Of a stretch of 35,478 nt of DNA, positions 9,833 through 18,216 are shown piece after piece. How positions within the stretch are numbered: position 1 is the stretch's first letter; each line of letters opens with the position of its first letter. The translations under genes were made by a program, and so were the position numbers. The stretch covers positions 1-35,478 of the forward strand of contig JARLIP010000111.1 of NCBI GenBank assembly GCA_031291685.1. The letters run 5' to 3'. The notes below the pieces were generated by a model that had not been told where the DNA came from, made no database searches, and worked only from the letters and a program-made list of their open reading frames with translations. The DNA is from Caulobacteraceae bacterium. Lineage in GTDB: Bacteria; Pseudomonadota; Alphaproteobacteria; Caulobacterales; Caulobacteraceae.

Positions 9833-12687
9833 GACGCGGGCGCCTTTGCGGCGCCAGGTTTGGGAGAGGCTATGACGACGATCGGCGCCCGCTTTAGCCA
9901 GGTCGCGGCCACCTGGCGAACCTCCGCGGGGGTTATGGAGGCGAGCATCGGCTCCATGCCCTGCATTTCCCCCAGATAGGCCTCATTGCGTGAGGCGGCG
10001 TCCAGCCAACCCGCCAGCCAGTCATTATTGGTCCTTTGCGCGCCCAGGAGGGTCAGCATCGGCTTTCTGGCCGTTTCCAGCGCCTCGTCAGTGAACTCAC
10101 CCCGGGCCAGACGCTCGGCGATCCGCCGGGTCTCCGCGAGCAGACTGTCGGCCTCCTCGGGGCTGGTCTCGATCAGGGCGTAGATATAGCCCTGATCGGC
10201 CTCGTCGGGGGTTCGGGTTCCGACCGTGGGGTTATAGGCCTTGCCCAGTTCCTGGCGCACGCGGTGGCGCAGCTCGTTGTCGAAGATCTTGGCCAGCAAC
10301 ATCAAGGTCAGTTCCTCCCGTCGCCGTGAGGGTGTGGCCACGTAGAGGGGCCAGAAGGCGCCGATCATCGCCTTGTCCGGCGCGCCGGCATGGGTCGTGC
10401 GGATCAGGGGCAGGTCGTGATCGGGAAACCGCAGAAACCAGGTGTCCGCGCGGGGCGCCGGCGCGGACTGGCGCGGGGGCAGGGCGCCGAAGGTCTCGGC
10501 CACATATTCCGTGGCGCTGGCCTCATCCACGTCCCCGACAATGATGATCCGCAGGGGCGAGCCGGTGATGGAGGGCTTGAGAATCCGTTCGAAGTCCTTG
10601 GTGCGCAAGGCCGCGAGGGTGGCCTCAGGGGGCAGGGACAGGGGCCCGCCTGGGGCGATGGCCTCGTTCAGCGCGTTGTTGATAGCCGAAGCCGGATTCG
10701 CCGCCGACAGGCGATAGCCCGTGCTGACGGCCGTGGGGATGCGGGCGTCCAGGGTGGGGCGGAAGCCAGGATCACTCATATAGGCGGCCAGGATCTGCAG
10801 TTGCGACCTCAGTCCAGCGGCCCGGGTTTCGCCCTGCAACTGAAATGTGTCATCGCCGATAACCAGCTTGGCGCCCCATGAGGTCTGGGCGAACAGCTTT
10901 TGCAGGTCGCCATGGTCGTGCCGCCCGAGGCCCGCGGCGGAGAACAGGACTGATCCGAACTGCGCGGCGGCTACATCTGAATTGGCGATGTTCCGCCGAC
11001 CGGCGCCAAAGCTGACGACGACCTTGACCTCGCCCTGGATGAAACCGGTGTGCTTGAAGCTCAGCGCCACGCCGTTTGCGAAGGTGATCCTGGTGAAATT
11101 CGGTCCCGGGATCACCTGCCTGGACTTTACGCGCCCGGCCCGTCCGAAATCGGAATAGGCCCAGCGCAGGGCCTGGCTGTCGGGGCTCTGCGGGCCGGGT
11201 GGAAGCGCCGAAGCCCTGTCCCATGCGGCTCGCACCAAATCGGCCGGCGGCGCCTTGGGCGACATGACGGTGAGCAGTGGGCCGGAGCCTGACCAATCCC
11301 GGACGAAGGCGGCCTGGATGGTCTGGGGCGTCATGAATTCGACGGCGGCGTCGAACGCCCAAAGGTCTTCGGCCGGGGAGGTCACCACAGCCTTGTCCAG
11401 CAGGGCGTCGGCTATGGGCGTGGCCAAGTCCTGGGACGGCCGGGTCGCGGCGGACATCATATTGCCCCGGCGCACCGCGCGCTTGGCCAGGATTTCGTCA
11501 TCCAGTTCCGCATCGGTCGGGCCGTGGGCCGCGAAGCGGGTCAGCTCCGCCTCGGCGGCCTCTATCGCCCCTTGCCAGTCTTCACCGAGGGGCGCGATCA
11601 TCAGGCAAGTGCGTCGGGCCTCGCGCGGTTCGGTGGTGGTCTCCAACCGCGCGCCTAGGAACGGCGCCTTGGGGCCGCGACCGACATCGTCCAGTCGTCG
11701 ATTGAGCAGACTGATCCACATCTCCGACTCCAGCCGGCCCCGCAGTCGCGCCACATCGTCCTGTCGGTCGGGCGGGCCGGCCCGCAGGCGGCAGACCTGG
11801 ACCAGGGAAGGCAGGCTGGGGTCGCTCAGGGCCAGGACCGCCTCGCCCCGCTTTTCGTCGGGCGCGCGCCGTGGCTGGCGCGCCGGCGTCGGCCCCTTGG
11901 CTGTCCAGCTTGAGAAGCTCTGTTCGATACGTTGGCGGATGGCCTGGGGGTCCGCGTCGCCCACCACCACCAAGACGGCGTTGTCCGGCCGGTACCAGCG
12001 CTCATAAAAATCGCGCAGGGTTTTGCCATTGAGGGCCTTGAGGCTCTCGAGCGAACCGATCGGCTCCCCGGCCATGGACCGCAACTCCGGCGCCTCGAAC
12101 TGGTAGCTGGCCGCCTGGGCCAGGGTCAGGGGGCTTCGGCCAGCAGCGCGCTCGGCCAGGATGATGCCCCGTTCGCGGTCCACGGCGTCGGCCTCGAAGG
12201 TGGTCCCGTCGGCGGCCGCTCGCAGCCAGTCGAACGCCAGATCCAGAGAGGGTGCGTCGTTTTGTGGCAGGTCCAGACGATAGCGGGTGGCGAACAGGCC
12301 GGTGTCGGCGTTCTGGTCCCGGCCAAAGGCGACGCCCGCCGCCGCGAAGGCATGCTCCGGCCCCGCCTCATGGGCGTTCTTGCCAGCGCTGAAGGCCATG
12401 TGCTCGACGAAGTGGGCCGCGCCATGTTCGACCGCGGTCTCGTCGAAGCTGCCGGTCCCGATGGCCAGGCGCAGGGAGACCGTGCCCTTGGGTGTGGCGT
12501 TGCGAAGAATGGCGTAGCGCAAGCCGTTGGGCAGTATCCCCTGGATCACCGCCGGGTCGGCGTGGAGGGTGTTGTTATCCTGAGCGGGGACAGGTTGGGG
12601 AGGCTTTGCGGCCGGCTCGTCCGCCCAGACGGGACCAGTGACCGCGAACAGCGCGATCAAAACTAAACCCAATCGTTTAAACAACAC
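9829..12687 (-). CDS. M16 family zinc metallopeptidase (pitrilysin/PqqL-like), secreted
   Basis: A 952-residue peptidase with a Sec signal peptide (MLFKRLGLVLIALFAVTGPVWA). The inverted zinc motif HFVEH is at residues 92-96, and the third ligand is probably Glu172 in DRERG, 76 residues on, as in the family. The length fits two fused M16 halves: an active N-terminal half and an inactive C-terminal half, as in pitrilysin and PqqL. It should degrade peptides in the periplasm. It is first of a two-gene unit with the TPR protein, whose GTG overlaps its TGA. The 209 bases upstream separate it from the divergent pilin-like genes. Confidence 0.93.
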   Translation of the reverse strand: MLFKRLGLVLIALFAVTGPVWADEPAAKPPQPVPAQDNNTLHADPAVIQGILPNGLRYAILRNATPKGTVSLRLAIGTGSFDETAVEHGAAHFVEHMAFSAGKNAHEAGPEHAFAAAGVAFGRDQNADTGLFATRYRLDLPQNDAPSLDLAFDWLRAAADGTTFEADAVDRERGIILAERAAGRSPLTLAQAASYQFEAPELRSMAGEPIGSLESLKALNGKTLRDFYERWYRPDNAVLVVVGDADPQAIRQRIEQSFSSWTAKGPTPARQPRRAPDEKRGEAVLALSDPSLPSLVQVCRLRAGPPDRQDDVARLRGRLESEMWISLLNRRLDDVGRGPKAPFLGARLETTTEPREARRTCLMIAPLGEDWQGAIEAAEAELTRFAAHGPTDAELDDEILAKRAVRRGNMMSAATRPSQDLATPIADALLDKAVVTSPAEDLWAFDAAVEFMTPQTIQAAFVRDWSGSGPLLTVMSPKAPPADLVRAAWDRASALPPGPQSPDSQALRWAYSDFGRAGRVKSRQVIPGPNFTRITFANGVALSFKHTGFIQGEVKVVVSFGAGRRNIANSDVAAAQFGSVLFSAAGLGRHDHGDLQKLFAQTSWGAKLVIGDDTFQLQGETRAAGLRSQLQILAAYMSDPGFRPTLDARIPTAVSTGYRLSAANPASAINNALNEAIAPGGPLSLPPEATLAALRTKDFERILKPSITGSPLRIIIVGDVDEASATEYVAETFGALPPRQSAPAPRADTWFLRFPDHDLPLIRTTHAGAPDKAMIGAFWPLYVATPSRRREELTLMLLAKIFDNELRHRVRQELGKAYNPTVGTRTPDEADQGYIYALIETSPEEADSLLAETRRIAERLARGEFTDEALETARKPMLTLLGAQRTNNDWLAGWLDAASRNEAYLGEMQGMEPMLASITPAEVRQVAATWLKRAPIVVIASPKPGAAKAPAS

Positions 12688-12908
12688 CGCAAGCCCCCGA
12701 ACGCCCTTCTCGACAACCTATACTCGTGTGCGCTCGCGTCGCCAGACCTTAGCCGCCCTTGCGCTGCTCAGGTGGCCGTTAGGGTTTCACTAAGCCTAAG
12801 CCTCAACGAAGGTTTAGGGCGCCTGTGTGACGGTGACGCGGGGGTCAATTTTGATTTGAACGCGATCGGAACGGGTGTTCCCCCAGCTTCCGGCGAATGA
12901 GGCGAGGA

Positions 12909-14843
12909 ATGTTCCTAAGGCTGCTACGCCATAGACGCGGCAGCGTGAGCGTGCTGAGCGCGGTTGTTTTCCCGGTTCTGATCGGGATCGTCGCCCTGGT
13001 CGCCGATTTCGGCTACGCTCTGGTGATCAAGGCTGAAAACCAGCGCGTCGCGGACTTGGCGGCCTATGCCGGCGCCCTGGCCTACAACGCCACCACCTCG
13101 ACCACCACCATGAACGCGGTGGTCGCCAATGTCGTCACCCTCAACGGCGTCGCCAGCGCCAACGCCACCGCCAGCCTGGTGACCTCTCCTACGGGAGATG
13201 GCAATCAGGCGGTGCTGGTGTCCATCGCCACCACTGATCCGCTGCAGTTGGCCCGGGTCCTGAGCACCACGACCCAGCTGACCATCGGAGCCCAGGCCTA
13301 TGCCGAACTCAAGGCCAACACCTCCGGCTGCGTCATCGCGCTCAGCACCTCTGGAACCGGGGTGACCCTCAGCGGGGGCACGGCCCTGACCACGAACAAC
13401 TGCGCGGTGGCTTCCAACGCCACGGTGTCCGCGCCCTGCGGCACCACCATCACCACCATCGCCGTGGACTACAATTCCAGCACGGTTCCCAGCCAGCCCT
13501 GCGGCGGCATCAAGCCGCCATCCGGAACCTCGGCGGTCAAGATCCTGAAGGCGATCACGGCCGATCCCCTGGCCGGCGCCAGCGGCGTCACCGCGGCCAC
13601 CGCCCGGATCACCACCGTGGCGGCCGAAGCCTCGCCATCCGCGCCGACGGTCACCACCGGCGGCGATATCAGCTTCGCGTGGAGCGCCAGCGCCACCCAG
13701 GCCCAGGCCGTGGCCGATGGCTGCACAGCGACCTTCTCCTCCCCCACCTGGACCCTGACCTGCCCCAGTGGCGGGACCTATAAGTTCGGCAATATCACCA
13801 TCGGCGGCGGGATCACGGTCAATTTCAACACCAGCGGCACGGCGGCCACGACCTATAATTTCAGCGGTTCGATCTACAATACCGGCTCGGCCATGACCTT
13901 TGGTCCAGGGACCTACAACATCGCCGGCGGCGTCATGACCGGGGGCGGAACCACCACCACCTTTGGGGCTGGAACCTTCAATATCGGTCGCGGCGGCGGC
14001 GCCTGTAGCGGCGCCGGCAAGTACAGCATCTGCAACACCGGAACCAAGCTGGTGTTCGGCGGGCCCAGCACCTTCAAACTTCAGGGCGGGATCTACAACG
14101 CCGGCGGCTCGATCCTGACCCTTGGGTCGGGAACCACCAACAGTTTCCTGATCGGCTCCAGCAGCGACGGCAACGCCTTCTATGCGGGCGGCGGCTCCAA
14201 CACGATCTTCGCCGACGCCACCGGATCGTCCAGCCTGTTCCAGCTGATCGGCAACTTCAACGTGGCCAGCGGCGGGGGCAGCTGCGTGTCCGTCAGCGCC
14301 GCCGCCCAGCACGACATCAACGGCTATTTCTCCACCGCCGGGGGCACTACCCTGGGCGCGGGGGTCTATACGGTGAACGGCTATGTGGCCCTGGGCGCCA
14401 ATGGCGGGGGCGATGTCACCTGCAACGGCGTCAGCGTCGGCATGGCCGGGACCGGGGTCACCTTCGTGATCTCGGCGGTGACCAAGCCCTCGTCCGGAAC
14501 CTGCTCGGGTCAGGCCTTCTGCCTCGCGGCGGGCTACAGCAACGTGACCCTGACCGCGCCCTCTTCAGGCACGACGGCGCAGCTGTTGGTGGTCGGCCCC
14601 ATCTCCAGCGCCAACACCGCCGGCGCCACCTTCGCCGAGGGGGCGAGCAACACCAGCCTTTCGGGGACCTTCTACTTCCCCAATGGCCCCGTGACCCTCA
14701 GCGGCGGCGCCAGCGTGGGCAATGGCGCGGGCCAGTGCCTGGAGCTGGTCGGCTCGCAGATCACCCTGACCGGCGGCACGACCCTGGCTTCCAACTGTAT
14801 CGCCAGCACCTCCAGCTCCAGCACCGTGAAGTTGGTCCAATGA
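12909..14843 (+). CDS. TadG-like Flp pilus-associated protein with long beta-rich, glycine/serine/threonine-rich domain
   Basis: About 644 residues. The N-terminus (RHRRGSVSVLSAVVFPVLIGIVALVADFG) is a TadG-type membrane anchor, with an arginine patch followed by one hydrophobic helix. A helical segment follows (AENQRVADLAAYAGALAYNA). The rest is a long G/S/T/N-rich domain with repeated short strands of the type TFGxGTYNI, suggesting a beta-solenoid exposed outside the inner membrane. The second ATG (12909) has GAGG six bases upstream; the first ATG (12897) has only a weak site. The next gene's ATG overlaps this stop (ATGA). No tad/cpa assembly genes are in the window. Confidence 0.85.
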   Translation: MFLRLLRHRRGSVSVLSAVVFPVLIGIVALVADFGYALVIKAENQRVADLAAYAGALAYNATTSTTTMNAVVANVVTLNGVASANATASLVTSPTGDGNQAVLVSIATTDPLQLARVLSTTTQLTIGAQAYAELKANTSGCVIALSTSGTGVTLSGGTALTTNNCAVASNATVSAPCGTTITTIAVDYNSSTVPSQPCGGIKPPSGTSAVKILKAITADPLAGASGVTAATARITTVAAEASPSAPTVTTGGDISFAWSASATQAQAVADGCTATFSSPTWTLTCPSGGTYKFGNITIGGGITVNFNTSGTAATTYNFSGSIYNTGSAMTFGPGTYNIAGGVMTGGGTTTTFGAGTFNIGRGGGACSGAGKYSICNTGTKLVFGGPSTFKLQGGIYNAGGSILTLGSGTTNSFLIGSSSDGNAFYAGGGSNTIFADATGSSSLFQLIGNFNVASGGGSCVSVSAAAQHDINGYFSTAGGTTLGAGVYTVNGYVALGANGGGDVTCNGVSVGMAGTGVTFVISAVTKPSSGTCSGQAFCLAAGYSNVTLTAPSSGTTAQLLVVGPISSANTAGATFAEGASNTSLSGTFYFPNGPVTLSGGASVGNGAGQCLELVGSQITLTGGTTLASNCIASTSSSSTVKLVQ

Positions 14844-15421
14844 ACAGGATCAGAGCCAAGATCCGCCGTCTGGCCGCCCGAATCGGGATCACCGACCGGC
14901 GCGGGGTCGCGGCGGTGGAATTCGCCTTGATCGCGCCTCTGTTCGCCATGCTGCTGGCGGCTATGATCGATTTCGGCGGGGTGCTCTACACCAAGTTCCA
15001 GCTCGATTCCGCGGTCTCGGCAGGCGCCAACTACGCCCTGGTCAACGCCGCCAGCGTCAATTCCGTCAACGGGGCCACCCTGGCCAGCACCGTGGCCAGG
15101 GTGGTCGCCACCAGCCAGGGCGCGGCCTGGGCCAATGGTGGGATCGTGGTCAACAATGGCCCGACCTCCACGGTCACCAGCGGCACGGCGGTGGCTTCGG
15201 GAACAGCGTCCAACGCCGACAGCTGCTATTGCCCTACCACCTCGGGCTCCACCTTCAGCTGGGGCTCGGCGGCGACCTGCTCATCGAGCTGCCCCTCCGG
15301 CGGCCTGGCGGGAAAGTTCGTGCGCATCAGCGCCAGCCGCGCCTATACGCCGATGTTCTCCAGCTATGGCATCGTCAGCAGCCACACCATCACCGCCACG
15401 GCACTGGTTCAGGTGCAGTAG
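14840..15421 (+). CDS. TadE-like pseudopilin
   Basis: A 193-residue protein with a basic N-terminus, then RRGVAAVEFALIAPLFAMLLAAMIDFGG. This is the TadE signature: a prepilin-peptidase-like Gly site with Glu at +5, followed by one hydrophobic helix. The remainder is small-residue-rich and extracytoplasmic, with a cysteine cluster (DSCYCP, TCSSSCPS) that may form disulfides. The ATG overlaps the TadG-like stop by four bases, which decides the start and implies coupled translation. TadE-type minor pilins help assembly of Flp/Tad pili. Confidence 0.9.
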   Translation: MNRIRAKIRRLAARIGITDRRGVAAVEFALIAPLFAMLLAAMIDFGGVLYTKFQLDSAVSAGANYALVNAASVNSVNGATLASTVARVVATSQGAAWANGGIVVNNGPTSTVTSGTAVASGTASNADSCYCPTTSGSTFSWGSAATCSSSCPSGGLAGKFVRISASRAYTPMFSSYGIVSSHTITATALVQVQ

Positions 15422-15422
15422 G

Positions 15423-15866
15423 ATGAAGCGCAGGTCTCTTCGCGGTTTCGGGCGCGCGCGGGGCGGGGCCACGGCGGTGGAGTTCGCCCTGGTGATCGGC
15501 CCGTTCCTGCTCTTGATGTTCGGGGTGATCGAGTTCGGCCGGCTGATGTGGACCCGTCAGGCCCTGCAACAGGCGGCCATGGCCGGCGCCCGTTGCGCCG
15601 GGGTGCTGAACAGTTCATGCGCGTCCTCCGGCGCCTTCAGTTCGGCCAACACCGTCACCTATGTCCAAGGGCTCTCCTCGGGCTGGGGGATCACCCTGAC
15701 CACCTCCAACATCACGGCCACCAACAGCACCACCTGCGCGGGGGTGTCGGGTTTTTCCCAGGTGGCGATCAGCTACACCTTCCAGACCCCGGTGGCGGTG
15801 CTGATCGGCCTGCCCAGCGCTGGCTATCCGCTTACCGTTTCCGCCTGCTTTCCGAACCAATCCTGA
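15423..15866 (+). CDS. TadE-like pseudopilin (second copy)
   Basis: A 147-residue TadE-family protein: basic leader MKRRSLRGFGRARGG, then ATAVEFALVIGPFLLLMFGVIEFGRLMW with the conserved Glu after the cleavage-like glycine, then a short exported domain with cysteines at CAGVLNSSC. The ATG lies one base after the stop of the preceding gene, so the three genes form one compact unit. It is a paralogue of the preceding gene in the TadE region but differs after the helix. Its role is probably a minor pilin or envelope-anchored partner of the TadG-like protein. Confidence 0.9.
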   Translation: MKRRSLRGFGRARGGATAVEFALVIGPFLLLMFGVIEFGRLMWTRQALQQAAMAGARCAGVLNSSCASSGAFSSANTVTYVQGLSSGWGITLTTSNITATNSTTCAGVSGFSQVAISYTFQTPVAVLIGLPSAGYPLTVSACFPNQS

Positions 15867-15952
15867 TCCATCGGCGCGGCGCGTCTTGCGCTGGGCGGCG
15901 GACTTGGCGATGAACCATGCCTTCGGGGGCGCGGCGGTTTGGAGTTGGTGCG

Positions 15953-17044
15953 ATGATGTTGCGTGTGGGTGTGGCCCTGCTGGCCAGTCTGGGGTTGTGG
16001 GCCGAGGTCCAGGCCGCGCCGGTGGCGCCTGCGCCCTATGACCACGTCTTCGTCATCATCGAGGAAAACAAGGACTACGATCAGGTCCTCAACCCCGCTG
16101 TCGCTCCCAATATCGCGGGCCTGGCCCAAACCTATGGGGTGGCCACCCAGTTCTTCGGCGAGGTCCATCCCAGCGAGGCCAACTATGTCGCCCTCCTGGG
16201 TGGCGACACCTTCGGCATCCATGATGACGACGCCTTCTATTGCCGCCCTGGCCTGAAGGACCCGGAATGCCCCGGCTCGGCCCTGGCCGGCTATGTCGAC
16301 CATACGGTCCATTCGCCGCACCTGGGCGACCAGCTCCAGGCCAAGGGCCTGACCTGGAAGGGCTATTATGAGGACCTGCCCGAGCCTGGCTCCTTGGCCG
16401 TCAACGCCGGTTCCCCCGGTGGTGCGCCGTTGAACATCGGCACGGCCCTCTACGCCTCCAAGCATTCGGGCTTTTTGAATTTCGCCTCGGCTCAGAGCGA
16501 TCCGCGCCGGGCCGAGCACATCGTGGGCTTCGATCAACTGAACGCCGACCTGAAGTCCGGCAAGGCTCCGACCTTCGCCCTGGTGGTGCCCAACCAGTGC
16601 AACGAGATGCATGGCCTGTGGGGCAAGGACCTGCCCGCCGGCTGCGACCTGCGGGACGTGGCGGGTCTGGTGCGCCGGGGCGACGCCTATACCGGAGACC
16701 TGGTGCGCAAGATCCAGGCCTCGCCGGTGTGGCGGGGCAAGGGCAATGTGGCCATCGTCATCACCTTCGACGAGGGTGGACGTGGCGCCCGTGAGGGCTG
16801 CTGTGGGATCACGCCCGGGGCGCCTTCCAACTATGGCGGCGGCCATATTCCGACGGTGGTGATCACCAATCACGGCCCCCGCGGCGTCAGCGATCCGACG
16901 CCCTACAGCCACTATTCCCTGCTGCTGACCCTTGAGCAGATGTTCGGGATCGCCACGCCCCTCGGCCACGCCGCCGATGCGGACAAGGGCGTTACGCCCA
17001 TGACTCCGCTGTTTCAGGTGAACTCGGCGGTGGCTCGGCGGTAG
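15953..17044 (+). CDS. Secreted phosphoesterase family protein (acid phosphatase / phospholipase C-like, PF04185 type)
   Basis: About 363 residues with a signal peptide (MMLRVGVALLASLGLWAEVQA). Family features: HVFVIIEENKDYDQV (metal-site Glu-Asn), VHPSEANYVALLGGD with a likely active-site region, TFDEGGRG (Asp-Glu of the second metal site) and SHYSLLLTLEQMFGI near the end. Such enzymes hydrolyse phosphomonoesters or phospholipid head groups outside the cytoplasm. The ATG at 15953 follows GGAG by eight bases and puts the signal peptide at the N-terminus; an ATG at 15917 would add 12 residues. The substrate is not determined by the sequence. Confidence 0.85.
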   Translation: MMLRVGVALLASLGLWAEVQAAPVAPAPYDHVFVIIEENKDYDQVLNPAVAPNIAGLAQTYGVATQFFGEVHPSEANYVALLGGDTFGIHDDDAFYCRPGLKDPECPGSALAGYVDHTVHSPHLGDQLQAKGLTWKGYYEDLPEPGSLAVNAGSPGGAPLNIGTALYASKHSGFLNFASAQSDPRRAEHIVGFDQLNADLKSGKAPTFALVVPNQCNEMHGLWGKDLPAGCDLRDVAGLVRRGDAYTGDLVRKIQASPVWRGKGNVAIVITFDEGGRGAREGCCGITPGAPSNYGGGHIPTVVITNHGPRGVSDPTPYSHYSLLLTLEQMFGIATPLGHAADADKGVTPMTPLFQVNSAVARR

Positions 17045-17056
17045 AAGGGGGCAGGA

Positions 17057-17647
17057 TTACGCCGCGACCATCTCGCCGGCGCCGAAGGCCTGGATCAGGG
17101 TCTGCAATTCCGGCTCGTGCACCGCCTCGGCCGCTTCCTCGACGGAAAACCAGTGGGCCGTGCGCTGGTGCTGCTCGGGCCAGTGGGGGCGCTGGATCTC
17201 GACCTCCAGGGGATAGACATCGACTGTGCAGGCGATGGCCGAGCCGTTCTTCAGCCGCTTCATATAGTGGTAGGCGCCGATGGGGCTTTCGGCGATCTGA
17301 CCGACGATCCCAGCCTCCTCCAGGGCCTCCTGGGCCGCGGCGGCGTGGGGCAGGCGGCCTTTCATCGGCCAACCCTTGGGGATCACCCAGCGTTGGGTCT
17401 CCCGGGAGGTGACCAGCAGGATACGCAGCGCCTCGCCGTCCCTACGAAAGGGCAGGGCGGCGTACTGCAGGCCAGGACGCATGGACTTTTTGAGTCTGTC
17501 CTTCGCAGCGACCTTCTCCTTGGGGGCGGCCCTTTCCTTCAGGACGGCTTTTGCCTTCGGGGGGGACTTGGCTTTTGGGGCGGCCTTGCTCTTTGCGTCG
17601 ATCTTGCCCTTTTGCCCAAGCTTGTCCTTCTGTTCCGCGTCCGACAT
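17057..17647 (-). CDS. Nudix hydrolase with lysine-rich N-terminal tail
   Basis: 196 residues. A Nudix domain (about 57-190) carries the helix motif starting at Gly92 (GWPMKG) and ending QEALEEAGI (106-114). The catalytic glutamates of the REUXEE core are kept, while the usual first Glu is Arg and the Arg is Gln. RWVIPKGW resembles diphosphoinositol-polyphosphate/ApnA-type Nudix enzymes, which hydrolyse a nucleoside- or inositol-linked pyrophosphate. Residues 1-54 hold 16 lysines with Ala and Pro, like a histone-H1-type tail. The ATG at 17647 has GGAG five bases upstream. It starts one base after the stop of a pit remnant, so it was probably the last gene of a phosphate operon. Confidence 0.88.
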   Translation of the reverse strand: MSDAEQKDKLGQKGKIDAKSKAAPKAKSPPKAKAVLKERAAPKEKVAAKDRLKKSMRPGLQYAALPFRRDGEALRILLVTSRETQRWVIPKGWPMKGRLPHAAAAQEALEEAGIVGQIAESPIGAYHYMKRLKNGSAIACTVDVYPLEVEIQRPHWPEQHQRTAHWFSVEEAAEAVHEPELQTLIQAFGAGEMVAA

Positions 17648-17648
17648 C

Positions 17649-17921
17649 TCAGCTCCAGACCTTGGACAGGGGGTAGAACAGGGCGGCCATGAACAGGGTG
17701 ATCGCGCCGCCGGTCTCGGCGCAGGAGCTCTGCATAGGGGTGAGTCGCGTAATTTTGGAGCCCATTGTGTGAACGATTCGCCATCCGCCAAGCAGGGCGC
17801 CGAGGATCATAGCCGATTGGCGAGACAGCGCCACCCAAAGGGGGACGTGAAAGCCGCCCTTGAGCTGGCCGTAGGCGAAAAGCGGCGCCGTGATCACGCC
17901 CATGGTCTTTTGCGCGTCATT
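17649..17921 (-). pseudogene. pit: Remnant of a PiT-family inorganic phosphate transporter gene (pit)
   Basis: Reading from 17921 gives NDAQKTMGVIT, the hallmark first motif of PiT phosphate permeases, then LGGWRIVHTMGSKITRLTPMQSSCAETGGAITLF, which is the central PiT region. It then jumps to a short C-terminal tail (ALFYPLSKVWS). The N-terminus before NDAQK and the second signature (PVSTTHT...) with the following helices are missing. What is left is about 90 codons of a protein normally over 330. No start with a ribosome site is present except the internal ATG at 17903. It is certainly non-functional as a transporter. Confidence 0.85.
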
Positions 17922-18037
17922 TCCGCCATGGCGTTCAACCCCGGCTCAGCGCCCAGGACGATGGAGGCGACATGGCGGTTGAACAGCTCGAAGAAGCACT
18001 CTTCCCACGGCGTCAGGGTCTGCAAGCACTTGAGCAT
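17922..18037 (-). pseudogene. Truncated DUF47 (PhoU-like) gene, 5' end only
   Basis: The ATG at 18037 with a strong GGGAGGTG site begins MLKCLQTLTPWEECFFELFNRH, the typical start of DUF47/TIGR00153 PhoU-like proteins. These are usually encoded just upstream of pit and regulate phosphate uptake. After about 38 residues (GLNAMAE) the sequence runs directly into the pit motif NDAQKTMG in another frame, and the DUF47 frame stops at 17894-17896. A deletion has removed the C-terminal four-fifths of this gene together with the start of pit. The ribosome site and start remain intact, so a 47-residue hybrid peptide could still be made. Confidence 0.8.
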
Positions 18038-18192
18038 GAACACCTCCCAGATTGCGCCGCCCAGATTGCGCCGGGGTGAATCGGCGGCCCGGGGGCAGCA
18101 AGCCCCGGTATAACGGGTGCGGACGATCTCGCATCCCAAATCCGCCGACGCGCTTGGGCCCTTATGTCGCAAGCCTCTGGAAAGCCGTCCGG

Positions 18193-18206
18193 CCCTGGTT
18201 TAGGAA
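18193..18206 (+). other. Segment complementary to the tRNA-Arg anticodon arm
   Basis: CCCTGGTTTAGGAA is the reverse complement of 18249-18262 (anticodon arm and following bases of the tRNA) at 13 of 14 positions. It lies 11 bases before the tRNA 5' end, in the leader or promoter. Confidence 0.5.
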
Positions 18207-18216
18207 GCTCCCAGGG

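Noticed and set aside
12779-12793. TTAG-N7-CTAA upstream of the TadG-like gene as a CtrA site
   Set aside because: It is a dyad, not the TTAA-N7-TTAA arrangement, and two half-site bases differ; too weak to call.
13890-14000. Short repeated units in the TadG-like gene that could suggest a tandem or CRISPR-type array
   Set aside because: The repeats are imperfect, in frame and reflect the protein's beta-strand pattern; there are no uniform spacers.
12924-14312. Long open frame of 462 codons on the minus strand opposite the TadG-like gene
   Set aside because: It is an antisense shadow of a Gly/Ala/Thr-rich high-GC gene; its translation is low-complexity Gly/Ala with no domain or ribosome site.
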